NCBI GenBank assembly: GCA_009783295.1
Contig: WRHK01000012.1
Span: forward strand, 1 to 64,000
Direction of reading: 5' to 3'
DNA: 64,000 nt
Origin: Promicromonosporaceae bacterium
GTDB lineage: Bacteria; Actinomycetota; Actinomycetes; Actinomycetales; Cellulomonadaceae
The notes beneath the pieces are model-generated. The model was not told where the DNA came from, searched no databases, and worked only from the letters and a program-made list of their open reading frames with translations. Numbering within the stretch: the stretch's first letter is position 1; each line of letters opens with the position of its first letter. Both the position numbers and the translations under genes were made by a program. Positions 16,738 to 24,402 of the stretch are shown one piece after another.

Positions 16738-18105
16738 GTGGTTCAGGTGGTGGAGCGCACCCCCGCGCGCTTGCGTGCGGGCGTCGTCGGGCGCCTCGAC
16801 TCGGTGGTGTTCGGGGTGGCGTCGACGGCGCCGTCGTACTCCCTCGCCGTGACCGTGGGGCTGCTGGCCGCCGCCGTAGGTGCCGCGGCGCCGGTGGCGC
16901 TGGCGCTGTCGGCGATCCCGGTCGTGCTCGTCGCCCTGTGCTTCCGTGAGCTGAACCGCGAGCTGCCCGACTGCGGCACCAGCTACGCGTGGGCGCAGCG
17001 GGCCCTCGGGCGGCGCGCGGGCGGGCTGTCGGGCTGGCTCGCCATCGCCGCGTGCCTGCTGGTCATGGCGAACCTCGCCCAGATCAGCGCGCTCTACCTG
17101 TTCGACCTGCTGGGCCTCGACGGCCTCGCCGGCTCGCGGCTCGCGCAGGCGGCGGTCGGGTGCGCGGCCATCGGCGTCATGGCGTGGCTCGCGTACCGCG
17201 GCGTGCAGGTGGCGGCGCGTGTCCAGACGGTGCTCGTCGTCGTCGAGGTCGGGGCCCTGCTGTGGTTCGCGGGCCGGGCGCTCGCGCAGGCCGACCACCT
17301 CGCGGCGCCCACCCTGTCCACAACCGGCGGGACGGGCGGCGTCTCGGGCTGGACCGCGGCGTTCCTGGCCGCCGTGTTCCTCTACTGGGGCTGGGACTCC
17401 AGCTTCTCCACGAACGAGGAGTCGGACGACCCGCGCGAGACGCCCGGCTTCGCCGCGCTGGCCGCCAACGGGGTGCTCGTCGTGCTGTACCTGGTGGTCA
17501 CGTGGGCGGCCGTGAGCTGGGCGGGCACGGACCGGCTCGCCGCCGTCGCCGACGACGACTTCTTCTCCGTCCTGGCCGGCCAGCTCATGGGCACCGTGGG
17601 CGGCAAGGTGCTGGTCGGCGCGGTGCTGGTCTCGGGGCTCGCGTCGGCGCAGACCACGATCCTGCCCACCAGCCGCACGCTGCTCGCGATGGGTCGCGAC
17701 GGCGTGCTGCACCCGCGCCTCGCCGACGTGTCGCCGCGGTACGGCACGCCGTCGGTCGCCACGTGGGCGTTCTCGGGCGCCGCCGCCGTGCTCTACGTGG
17801 TGCTCGTCGGCCTGTCCGACTCCGTGCTCAACGACTCCGTCGCCGCCACGGCCGTCATGGTCGCCGGGTACTACGGGCTCACCGCGTTCGCGACGCTGCG
17901 GTTCCCGTGGTCCGACGGCGCGGCCCGGCGCCCGCTGGCCCGCGTCGTCGTGCCCGCGCTCGCGACGGCCGCGTTCGCCGTGACGCTCGTCGTCTCCCTG
18001 CTCGACATTAGCCCCGTCTCGCTGCTCGTCATCGGCCTGTCGCTCGCCGCGGGGATCCCGGCGCTCGGCCCCACCCGGAAAGCCCTCGTGAAGGAGCCCG
18101 CATGA
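16738..18105 (+). CDS. APC-superfamily amino acid / polyamine permease
   Basis: About 455 aa with roughly 12 membrane segments. The first helix region has the typical APC break (VVFGVASTAPSYSLAVTVG), and later parts include CFRELNRELPDCGTSYAWAQRALG and WGWDSSFSTNEESDDPRETPG, as in the basic amino acid / polyamine permeases. The GTG at 16738 is preferred over the 522-aa track start because GAGAG lies just upstream and the extra N terminus is low-complexity. The next gene starts inside its stop codon (ATGA), so it heads a four-gene operon with a glutathionylspermidine-synthase-like ligase. That context suggests an amine or amino acid substrate. Confidence 0.87.
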   Translation: MVQVVERTPARLRAGVVGRLDSVVFGVASTAPSYSLAVTVGLLAAAVGAAAPVALALSAIPVVLVALCFRELNRELPDCGTSYAWAQRALGRRAGGLSGWLAIAACLLVMANLAQISALYLFDLLGLDGLAGSRLAQAAVGCAAIGVMAWLAYRGVQVAARVQTVLVVVEVGALLWFAGRALAQADHLAAPTLSTTGGTGGVSGWTAAFLAAVFLYWGWDSSFSTNEESDDPRETPGFAALAANGVLVVLYLVVTWAAVSWAGTDRLAAVADDDFFSVLAGQLMGTVGGKVLVGAVLVSGLASAQTTILPTSRTLLAMGRDGVLHPRLADVSPRYGTPSVATWAFSGAAAVLYVVLVGLSDSVLNDSVAATAVMVAGYYGLTAFATLRFPWSDGAARRPLARVVVPALATAAFAVTLVVSLLDISPVSLLVIGLSLAAGIPALGPTRKALVKEPA

Positions 18106-18503
18106 CCCCCACCGGCCGCCGCCTGCGCAGCACCTCGGTCACGCTCGGCATCACGGCGCTCATCGCGGCCGGCGTCGCCGGGTGCGGGCACGTGGTCGAC
18201 AACCAGGGCATCTGCGTCGACCCGCAGACGCAGAAGCGCGTCGCCGACTACCTGTGCGACCGCGGCGGATCCGGCGGTGGTGGCGGGTACGCGTGGTACT
18301 ACCTGCGGTCCGGCTCGGCCATCCCCGGCGTGGGCCGGTCGTACGCCGGCTCGGGCGGCACGTTCGACGAGGGCACGCTGCACGGCACGACGTCGCACGG
18401 CGGGGTGTCGTCGTCGGGCGAGGGCGGGTCGTCGGGCGAGTCCGGTTCCCACGGCAGCGTGGCCCGCGGCGGGTTCGGCGGCAGCGCCCACGTCGGCTCC
18501 TGA
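18102..18503 (+). CDS. Small Gly/Ser-rich lipoprotein of the ligase operon
   Basis: 133 aa. The N terminus is a lipoprotein signal (GRRLRS, hydrophobic LGITALIAAG) with lipobox VAGC and Cys near residue 28. A short conserved-looking part follows (CVDPQTQKRVADYLCDRG, two further Cys), then a Gly/Ser-rich C-terminal half containing RGGFGGSA. Its size, position and Gly-rich RGGFG tail recall the YgiB/DUF1190 proteins that accompany YgiC/YjfC ligases in proteobacteria; this is inference, not proven homology. The ATG overlaps the permease stop by 4 nt. Confidence 0.78.
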   Translation: MTPTGRRLRSTSVTLGITALIAAGVAGCGHVVDNQGICVDPQTQKRVADYLCDRGGSGGGGGYAWYYLRSGSAIPGVGRSYAGSGGTFDEGTLHGTTSHGGVSSSGEGGSSGESGSHGSVARGGFGGSAHVGS

Positions 18504-18527
18504 ACCTCTCTCACGGAAGGCACTGAC

Positions 18528-18950
18528 ATGAACGGACTCCTGCCCGCGCTGGGCTACGGCGTCGCCTACGGGCTGGTCGGCACGCTGGTGCTCATCGGTT
18601 CCTGGTACGTGCTGGACCTGCTGACCCCCGGCCGCCTGGGCGACACGATGCGCGAGTCGCACTCCGCGGCGCTCGTCGGGGCCACGTGGATGGTCACGCA
18701 GGGCGCCATCCTGTTCACCGCGATCTGGACCAACGCGGGCAGCGGGCTCGGCACCGAGCTGGTGTGGACCGTGGCGTTCGGCGCCGTCGGGGTGCTGCTG
18801 CAGACCGCAGCGTTCTGGCTGGTGGACCTGGTGACGCCGGGCCGGCTCGGTGCCGAGGTGGTCGAGCCCGGGCCGGTGCGCCCGCTCGCCCGGCTCAGCG
18901 CCGGGGTCATGGTGGCGGTCGCGCTGGTCGTCGTGGCGAGCATCGCCTGA
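18528..18950 (+). CDS. DUF350 (YjfL-type) membrane protein
   Basis: 140 aa with four hydrophobic segments arranged as two similar halves. Each half contains DLxTPGRLG: DLLTPGRLGDT near residue 32 and DLVTPGRLGAE near residue 102. This duplication is characteristic of DUF350/YjfL membrane proteins. ACGGAAGG precedes the ATG. Its stop TGA overlaps the ATG of the next gene. DUF350 proteins regularly accompany glutathionylspermidine-synthase-like ATP-grasp ligases; their role is unknown, possibly a membrane platform or channel for the ligase product. Confidence 0.85.
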   Translation: MNGLLPALGYGVAYGLVGTLVLIGSWYVLDLLTPGRLGDTMRESHSAALVGATWMVTQGAILFTAIWTNAGSGLGTELVWTVAFGAVGVLLQTAAFWLVDLVTPGRLGAEVVEPGPVRPLARLSAGVMVAVALVVVASIA

Positions 18951-20158
18951 TGCGCCGCGTCGCCGCCGCGCCGCGCCCCGGCTGGAGGGACACGGTCACG
19001 TCCCAGGGCCTGGTGTTCCCCGTGACGCCGCGGCCCGACGGCGGCGAGGCCGTCTACTGGGACGAGTCGGCCCGGTACGAGCTCACGCTGGCCGAGGTCG
19101 AGGCGCTCGAGGCCGTCACCGAGGAGCTCTACGGCATGTGCCTGGAGGCCGCGCGCGTCATGGCGCACCGCTTCACGGACACCGACCTGCGCCTGCCGGA
19201 CGGGTCGATGGCCCTGGTGCGCGAGTCGCTCGAGCGCGGCGACGACTCCGTCTACGCCCGGTTCGACCTCGCCTACGACGGCGTCGGCCCCGCCAAGATG
19301 CTGGAGATCAACGGCGACACGCCGACCGGGCTGGTCGAGTCCGCCGTCGTGCAGTGGAACTGGCTGGAGGACGTGTTCCCCGACCACGACCAGTGGAACT
19401 CGGTGCACGACCGCCTGGTGGGCTGGTGGCGGGAGCGTGCCGCCCGGTGGCCGCACGGCCTGCACTTCCTGCACTCGAAGGCCGACGACTCCGGCGAGGA
19501 GGAGATGACGGTCGCGTACCTGCGCGACACGGCGGCCTCCGCCGGGGTGGTCACGTACGGGCACCCGATCGAGGACGTGGGCTGGGACTCGGCCCGGAAC
19601 CTCTTCGTCGACCTGCACGACCTTCCGGTCGAGGCGGCGTTCAAGCTCTACCCGTGGGAGGACATGCTCGCCGAGCCGTTCGGCGCGCACCTGCTGCGGC
19701 ACGAGGAGGCGAACCCGGTCCGCTGGCTGGAGCCGACGTGGAAGCTGATGCTCTCCACCAAGGCGATCCTGCCGGTGCTCTGGGAGCTGTACCCCGGCCA
19801 CCCCAACCTGCTGCCCGCCTACCGGGACTACCCGAGCGGGCTGTCCGAGTGGGTCGCGAAGCCGCTGTGGGGCCGCGAGGGCGACAACGTCGTCATGTCG
19901 ACGCGCACGCACCAGGAGCGGCGCGGCGGCTCGTACGCGGGCCAGCCGCTCGTGTACCAGCAGTACACGCGCCTGCCCGTGTTCGACGGCAACCACGTGG
20001 TGCTGGGCTCGTGGGTGGTCGGCGGGCGGTCGGCGGGCTGCCTGGTGCGCGAGTCCGACGGGCCCGTGACCGACTACTTCTCCCGCGTGGTGCCCCACCT
20101 GATCTCGGACGCCGCGATGCCGGACGCGGCACAGGTGGCGGCCTGGCTGCGCGAGTAG
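18950..20158 (+). CDS. Glutathionylspermidine-synthase-family ATP-grasp amide ligase (YgiC/YjfC-like)
   Basis: 402 aa. It contains the pre-ATP-grasp and ATP-grasp parts of the glutathionylspermidine synthase C-terminal family. Visible motifs include YARFDLAYDGVGPAKMLEINGDTP (substrate and Mg region), PTGLVESAVVQWNW, WEDMLAEPFG and the nucleotide-binding WVAKPLWGREGDNV. The amidase half of the E. coli Gss enzyme is absent, as in YgiC/YjfC. Family members ligate an amine to a carboxyl group, but the actinobacterial substrate is unknown, since these organisms generally lack glutathione. ATG 18950 shares one base with the DUF350 stop. It is the last gene of the permease-lipoprotein-DUF350 operon. 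Confidence 0.88.
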   Translation: MRRVAAAPRPGWRDTVTSQGLVFPVTPRPDGGEAVYWDESARYELTLAEVEALEAVTEELYGMCLEAARVMAHRFTDTDLRLPDGSMALVRESLERGDDSVYARFDLAYDGVGPAKMLEINGDTPTGLVESAVVQWNWLEDVFPDHDQWNSVHDRLVGWWRERAARWPHGLHFLHSKADDSGEEEMTVAYLRDTAASAGVVTYGHPIEDVGWDSARNLFVDLHDLPVEAAFKLYPWEDMLAEPFGAHLLRHEEANPVRWLEPTWKLMLSTKAILPVLWELYPGHPNLLPAYRDYPSGLSEWVAKPLWGREGDNVVMSTRTHQERRGGSYAGQPLVYQQYTRLPVFDGNHVVLGSWVVGGRSAGCLVRESDGPVTDYFSRVVPHLISDAAMPDAAQVAAWLRE

Positions 20159-20202
20159 GCGGGGACCGGCTCCCCCTGGCTGCACCGGTGGCGCCATCCC
20201 GC

Positions 20203-20208
20203 TACTTT
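20203..20208 (+). promoter_or_regulatory. -10 element TACTTT for the EF-G-like gene
   Basis: TACTTT ends 6 nt before the ATG, without a ribosome site between. A leaderless transcript is likely. Confidence 0.45.
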
Positions 20209-20214
20209 CTGTAG

Positions 20215-22266
20215 ATGGCACTCAGCGGGGAGTCATCGGTGAACGGACACATCATGGCGGCGCTCGTCGGGAGCGCCGGATCGGGCATGACCACCCTCGT
20301 CGAGGCCGTGCTCCACCGCGCCGGAGTGATCCCGCGTGCCGGCACCATCGCCGCGGGGACGACCGTGGGCGACTACCAGCCCGAGGAGATCGCGCGCAGC
20401 ACCACGCTGACGACGGGCCTCACGTTCCTCGAGTGGGACGACGACGACAGCGGCGAGCACTACGCCATGACGCTCGCGGACACGCCTGGGCACCCGGACT
20501 TCGTCGGCGGTGTCGACTCGGCGCTCTCGGCCGCCGACATCGCCGTCGTCGTCGTGTCGGCCGTCTCGGGCGTCACCGCGGGCACGCGGGCCGCCTGGGC
20601 CGCCGCGGACGCCGCCGGCGTGCCCCGCATCGTGATGGTCACGTGCGCCGACCGCCCCCAGGCGAGCTTCCACCGCGTGCTGGCGGAGCTGCGCGAGGCG
20701 TTCGGCCCGCACCTGTGGCCCATCGAGCTGCCGATCGGCACCGAGGAGGACTTCCGCGCCGTGGCCGACGTGCTGGGCAGGCGCGCGCTGGTCCCCGGCC
20801 CCGGGGGGCAGGTCGTCGAGCCGCTGCCGCCCGACGTCGTCGCCGAGAGCCAGACCATGCACGACGACGTGACGGAGGAGATCGTCTCCCACTACGACGC
20901 CCTGCTGGAGGCGTACCTCGACGGGAACGAGCCGTCGTTCGACGAGCTGGAGCAGAAGCTCGCCGAGCAGGTGTCCGAGAGCGAGGCCGTGCCCGTGATC
21001 GTCGCGTCCGGCGTCACCGAGACCGGGGTGGACCGGTTCATCGACGTGCTCTGCCGGCTCGTGCCGGCCCTGACGGCCCGGGACGCGACCATCCACGCGG
21101 CCGACGGCACCGAGATCCGCGTGGCACGCGACCCGTCCGGGGAGCCGCTCGCGCACGCGTTCGACGTCGTGGCCGACCCGTTCCTGGGCCAGATCTCGAT
21201 GCTCAAGGTGCTGTCGGGCACCATCCACGTCGGCGACCGGCTGCACAACGCCACGACCGGCGCGGAGGAGCGCATGAGCGGCCTGTTCCGCCTGCGCGGG
21301 GCGCAGCGCCTGCCGGTCGACTCGCTCCGGGCCGGCGACGTCGGGGGCGTGGCGAAGCTCGTGGGCACGCCCGCCGGGTCGCTGCTGTGGACGCGCGCGA
21401 CCGGGCACGCGTCGCCGCGTCCGCTCCCGCTCCGACCCACGGTGTACGCCGTCGCGCTGGAGCCGGTCAGCCAGTCGGACACGGAGAAGCTCGGGCCCGC
21501 GCTCGCCCGGGCCGCCGCCGAGGACCACACGCTCTCCGTCGAGCTGGTGGGCGGCCACACGATCGTCCGCGGGCTCGGCGACACGCACGTCGCCGTGCTG
21601 GTCGACCGGCTCAAGCGCCTGTTCGGCGTGAACGTCACCACCAGCCCCGCGCCCGTCGCGTACCGCGAGACGGTGGCCGGGCACGCGCAGGCCGAGGGGC
21701 GGCTCAAGAAGCAGTCGGGCGGGCACGGGCAGTTCGCGGTCGTGCAGGTGGTGGTGTCGCCGCTGGCGCCCGGCGGCGGGTTCGAGTTCGTCGACTCCGT
21801 CGTCGGCGGCGCGGTGCCGCGGCAGTACATCCCCGCGGTCGAGAAGGGAGTGCGGGATGCGCTCGAGCGCGGCGGCCCCAACGGCCACCCGGTCGTGGAC
21901 GTGCGCGTCGAGCTGGTGGACGGCAAGTCGCACTCCGTCGACTCGTCCGACATGGCGTTCCGCACCGCCGGCTCGATGGGCATCCACGAGGCGCTCGTCA
22001 AGACCGGCACAGTGGTGCTCGAGCCCGTCTCGACCGTCACCGTCACCGCGCCCATGGCCTACCAGGGCGCGATCATGACCGACCTCGCCGGCCGGCGCGG
22101 CCGCGTCCACGACACCCAGATGACCGACGCCGGCGACGCCGTGGTGATCGCCGGCGTGCCCGACGCCGAGCTCCAGCGCTACGTGCTCGACCTCCGCTCG
22201 CTCACGCAGGGCTACGGCCAGCTGACCATCGAGCCCGACCACTACGAGCCCGCTCCCCGCACCTGA
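20215..22266 (+). CDS. Elongation factor G-like protein (EF-G2 type) with altered GTP-binding motifs
   Basis: 683 aa with EF-G domains I-V: GTPase-like domain (1-270), beta-barrel domain II (FDVVADPFLGQISMLKVLSGT), domain III, domain IV (KKQSGGHGQFAVVQVVV, VGGAVPRQYIPAVEKGV) and domain V (GQLTIEPDHYEP). G3 is intact (DTPGH). The P loop reads GSAGSGMTT, with Met in place of the essential Lys, and G4 reads TCAD rather than NKxD. GTP binding by the normal mode is therefore doubtful. Actinobacteria often carry such a second EF-G; it does not replace EF-G in translocation and its role is unsettled. It stands alone, with a terminator after it. Confidence 0.88.
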   Translation: MALSGESSVNGHIMAALVGSAGSGMTTLVEAVLHRAGVIPRAGTIAAGTTVGDYQPEEIARSTTLTTGLTFLEWDDDDSGEHYAMTLADTPGHPDFVGGVDSALSAADIAVVVVSAVSGVTAGTRAAWAAADAAGVPRIVMVTCADRPQASFHRVLAELREAFGPHLWPIELPIGTEEDFRAVADVLGRRALVPGPGGQVVEPLPPDVVAESQTMHDDVTEEIVSHYDALLEAYLDGNEPSFDELEQKLAEQVSESEAVPVIVASGVTETGVDRFIDVLCRLVPALTARDATIHAADGTEIRVARDPSGEPLAHAFDVVADPFLGQISMLKVLSGTIHVGDRLHNATTGAEERMSGLFRLRGAQRLPVDSLRAGDVGGVAKLVGTPAGSLLWTRATGHASPRPLPLRPTVYAVALEPVSQSDTEKLGPALARAAAEDHTLSVELVGGHTIVRGLGDTHVAVLVDRLKRLFGVNVTTSPAPVAYRETVAGHAQAEGRLKKQSGGHGQFAVVQVVVSPLAPGGGFEFVDSVVGGAVPRQYIPAVEKGVRDALERGGPNGHPVVDVRVELVDGKSHSVDSSDMAFRTAGSMGIHEALVKTGTVVLEPVSTVTVTAPMAYQGAIMTDLAGRRGRVHDTQMTDAGDAVVIAGVPDAELQRYVLDLRSLTQGYGQLTIEPDHYEPAPRT

Positions 22267-22272
22267 CCGTCC

Positions 22273-22302
22273 GGACACCCCGACCTCCACCGGGGGGTGT
22301 CC
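22273..22302 (+). terminator. Terminator after the EF-G-like gene
   Basis: 9-bp perfect stem GGACACCCC / GGGGTGTCC with a 12-nt loop, 6 nt after the stop, followed by a pyrimidine run. Confidence 0.65.
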
Positions 22303-22341
22303 CCCCTTCCGCCGGGAGCGGCGCGAGCGGACGCTGGGAAC

Positions 22342-23091
22342 GTGGACGTGCTCACCTCCCTCAACGCCTTCGTGCTCGACGCCGCGTCGGGCCCGTGGGC
22401 GCTGGCCGTCCTGTTCCTGTCGTGCGTGGTGGACGGCGTGTTCCCGCCGGTGCCCAGCGAGACCGTGCTCGTGGCGCAGGCCGCGGCGATCGGCGCCGCC
22501 GGTGTGCCCGCGGTCGTCGCGATGCTGCTGGTCGCCGCGGTCGGCGCGTGGTGCGGGGACAACCTCGCCTACCTCATCGGGCGTCATCTCGGCCTGCGCC
22601 GGCTGGCGGCGTCACGCCGTCGGCCCCGCCTGGCCGCCGCCGTGACGGCGGCGGCCGACCGGCTCGAGCGCAACGGCGCGTCCATGATCCTGGCCGGCCG
22701 GTTCGTGCCCGTGGGGCGCGTCGCCGTGAACCTCGCGGCCGGCGCGACGGGCCTGCCCTACCGCCGGTACGCCGCGCTGAGCGCCCTCGCGGCGTGCTCG
22801 TGGGTGGCCGTGACCTCGGTGATCGGTCTCGCGACCGGTGCGTGGCTGGGGGCCCAGCCGCTCGTCGCCGTCGTCGTCTCGGCCTCCGTCGGGCTAGGCG
22901 TCGGTGCGGCGATCGACGCGGTGACGCGACGCCGGCGGCGGGCCGCGCAGCCCCTCCCCGCTCAGCCGGGGCGGGCTCAGGCGAGGCGGCGGAAGGTGGC
23001 GGACCAGTTGACCTCCCAGGTGGCGCCGCCGTCCTCCGAGAACGCCTGCTCCCAGCGCGGGGTCGGCGTGCGGGTGTCCAGCCACTGGTAG
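22342..23091 (+). CDS. DedA-family (SNARE-associated) membrane protein
   Basis: About 249 aa. It has the DedA pattern: an N-terminal re-entrant region (DGVFPPVPSETVLVAQAAAIGAAG), the GDNLAYLIGRHLG motif and the conserved Arg/Gly segment FVPVGRVAVNLAAGATGLPYRRYAALS. Members act as lipid scramblases or undecaprenyl-phosphate flippases; its own substrate is unknown. GTG 22342 is chosen because the first hydrophobic segment starts soon after; the track start lies in the terminator zone. The last ~38 codons overlap the convergent DUF1579-like gene and look non-conserved (Arg-rich), so the native C terminus is longer than usual or reflects a lost stop codon. Confidence 0.85.
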   Translation: MDVLTSLNAFVLDAASGPWALAVLFLSCVVDGVFPPVPSETVLVAQAAAIGAAGVPAVVAMLLVAAVGAWCGDNLAYLIGRHLGLRRLAASRRRPRLAAAVTAAADRLERNGASMILAGRFVPVGRVAVNLAAGATGLPYRRYAALSALAACSWVAVTSVIGLATGAWLGAQPLVAVVVSASVGLGVGAAIDAVTRRRRRAAQPLPAQPGRAQARRRKVADQLTSQVAPPSSENACSQRGVGVRVSSHW

Positions 23092-23432
23092 CGCACCCGG
23101 ATGGGGCGACCCTGCCACGTGTCGTCGCACTCGAACGTGCCGTCGCCGTCGACGAAGCGACCCTCGACGGGCACGTCGAGCCTGCCGTCGCCCGTCGCCC
23201 ACCAGATCCGCCACGTGTCGTCGGACGGGCTGTAGAGGCGCAGCGTGACGCCCTCGATGCCGCGCTCCGGCGCGCGGAGGATGTCGAATGTGCAGTGGCC
23301 GTCCAGGAGCACCTGGGCGTCGAGGGTGGCGGTGAACTCGTACCAGTCGTCGCTGCCGCTGAGCACGCTGGTGAGACGGCGCTGGGTGGAGGTCCAGCTG
23401 CCGGCGACGAAGTCGAAGTCGTGGTTCGTCAT
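22977..23432 (-). CDS. DUF1579-like hypothetical protein
   Basis: 151 aa beginning NHDFDFVAGSWTSTQRRL, the 'F-x-F-L-x-G-x-W' opening seen in DUF1579-like proteins. Repeated antiparallel strands follow (GVTLRLYSPSDDTWRIWWAT, TFECDDTWQGRPIRVRYQWLD), closing with WEQAFSEDGGATWEVNW. The fold is probably a lipocalin-like beta barrel; substrate unknown. The ATG at 23432 is supported by TACCGT 6 nt upstream; the 216-aa track version extends into a region without coding character. Its 3' end overlaps the DedA gene by 115 nt. Confidence 0.78.
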   Translation of the reverse strand: MTNHDFDFVAGSWTSTQRRLTSVLSGSDDWYEFTATLDAQVLLDGHCTFDILRAPERGIEGVTLRLYSPSDDTWRIWWATGDGRLDVPVEGRFVDGDGTFECDDTWQGRPIRVRYQWLDTRTPTPRWEQAFSEDGGATWEVNWSATFRRLA

Positions 23433-23438
23433 GAGGTG

Positions 23439-23444
23439 ACGGTA
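23439..23444 (-). promoter_or_regulatory. -10 element TACCGT for the DUF1579-like gene
   Basis: On the minus strand TACCGT ends 6 nt before the ATG with no ribosome site, indicating a leaderless transcript. Confidence 0.45.
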
Positions 23445-23525
23445 CGAACGCCCGGCCCGCTCCGCGCGCCCAGCGCTGCGGGTGGCCCGAAGGCGAGCGG
23501 TCGGCCCTCGTGAAAGCCTGGCCGG

Positions 23526-24311
23526 ATGAACGCCTCGGACGTCCGCGGCGCGGCCCGGAAGGTCAGGGACAACCCGGCGACCGGGTTCTTGGCCCGGCTC
23601 GGGTACGCCGCCAGCGGCGTGCTCCACATCCTTCTCGGCATCATCGCCGCCCGCATCGCCTGGTTCCGCACCGGCGGGTCCGCCGACCAGTCCGGCGCGT
23701 TCGCGACGCTCCGGAACGAGCCGCTCGGCGCGGTCGCGCTGGCGGTGCTGACCTTGGGGTTCGCCGGGCTGGCCGTATGGCAGGTGTCGACGGCGGTCGG
23801 CGCCGCGCGCGGAGCCGGCGACCGGCTCAAGGCGGCGGGGAAGGCGGTCGTGTACGGGGCGCTAACCTGGACGGGCGCACGGTTCCTGCTCGGCAGGCCG
23901 AGCTCGAGCCGCGGCCAGAGCGAGGACTTCACGGCGAAGCTCATGGCCGAGCCCGGCGGCCGGATCGCGGTGGGCGCCGTCGGCGTCGTCGTGCTCGTCA
24001 TCGCGCTGTTCCACGTCTACAAGGGCTGGTCGGGGCGGTTCAGGCGAGACCTGGCGCGGGACCCCGGCCGGTTCGTCACCGCGGCCGGGCACGTCGGCTA
24101 TGTCGCCAAGGGCGTGGCGCTCGGCGTGCTCGGCGCGCTGTTCGTCACCGCGGCGACGCAGGACCGGCCCACGCGGGCGGGCGGGCTCGACGCCGCGCTC
24201 CGGACGCTCGGGCAGCAGCCGTTCGGGTCGGTGCTGCTGACGGTGGTCGCCGTCGGGCTGGTCGCCTACGGCGTGTACTGCTTCGGCCGCGCGCGCTCCA
24301 CCGACACCTGA
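23526..24311 (+). CDS. DUF1206 membrane protein
   Basis: 261 aa with three repeats of a two-helix unit. Each begins with a Gly-Tyr-x-Ala/Gly motif: LGYAASGVLHILLGI, a degenerate second copy around KAVVYGALTWTGARFLL, and VGYVAKGVALGVLGALFV. This threefold pattern and the total of about six membrane segments match DUF1206, whose role is unknown. The start is preceded by no strong ribosome site. It stands divergent from the DUF1579-like gene and upstream of the NarK-type transporter. Confidence 0.88.
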   Translation: MNASDVRGAARKVRDNPATGFLARLGYAASGVLHILLGIIAARIAWFRTGGSADQSGAFATLRNEPLGAVALAVLTLGFAGLAVWQVSTAVGAARGAGDRLKAAGKAVVYGALTWTGARFLLGRPSSSRGQSEDFTAKLMAEPGGRIAVGAVGVVVLVIALFHVYKGWSGRFRRDLARDPGRFVTAAGHVGYVAKGVALGVLGALFVTAATQDRPTRAGGLDAALRTLGQQPFGSVLLTVVAVGLVAYGVYCFGRARSTDT

Positions 24312-24402
24312 GGGCCGCCCGACCTCCGCCGCGCGCACCCGACCGCCTGCGGACACACTGGTGCTGGCCGGTCCGGCACCGGGCGCGCGAGGAGGGGCAG
24401 CC

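Noticed and set aside
20433-23513. 1,026-aa Arg-rich ORF and other very long ORFs (e.g. 7146-10268, 26672-30448, 26845-30585)
   Set aside because: They are shadows of real genes in other frames; high G+C removes stop codons and gives Arg/Ala/Gly/Pro-rich products without domains.
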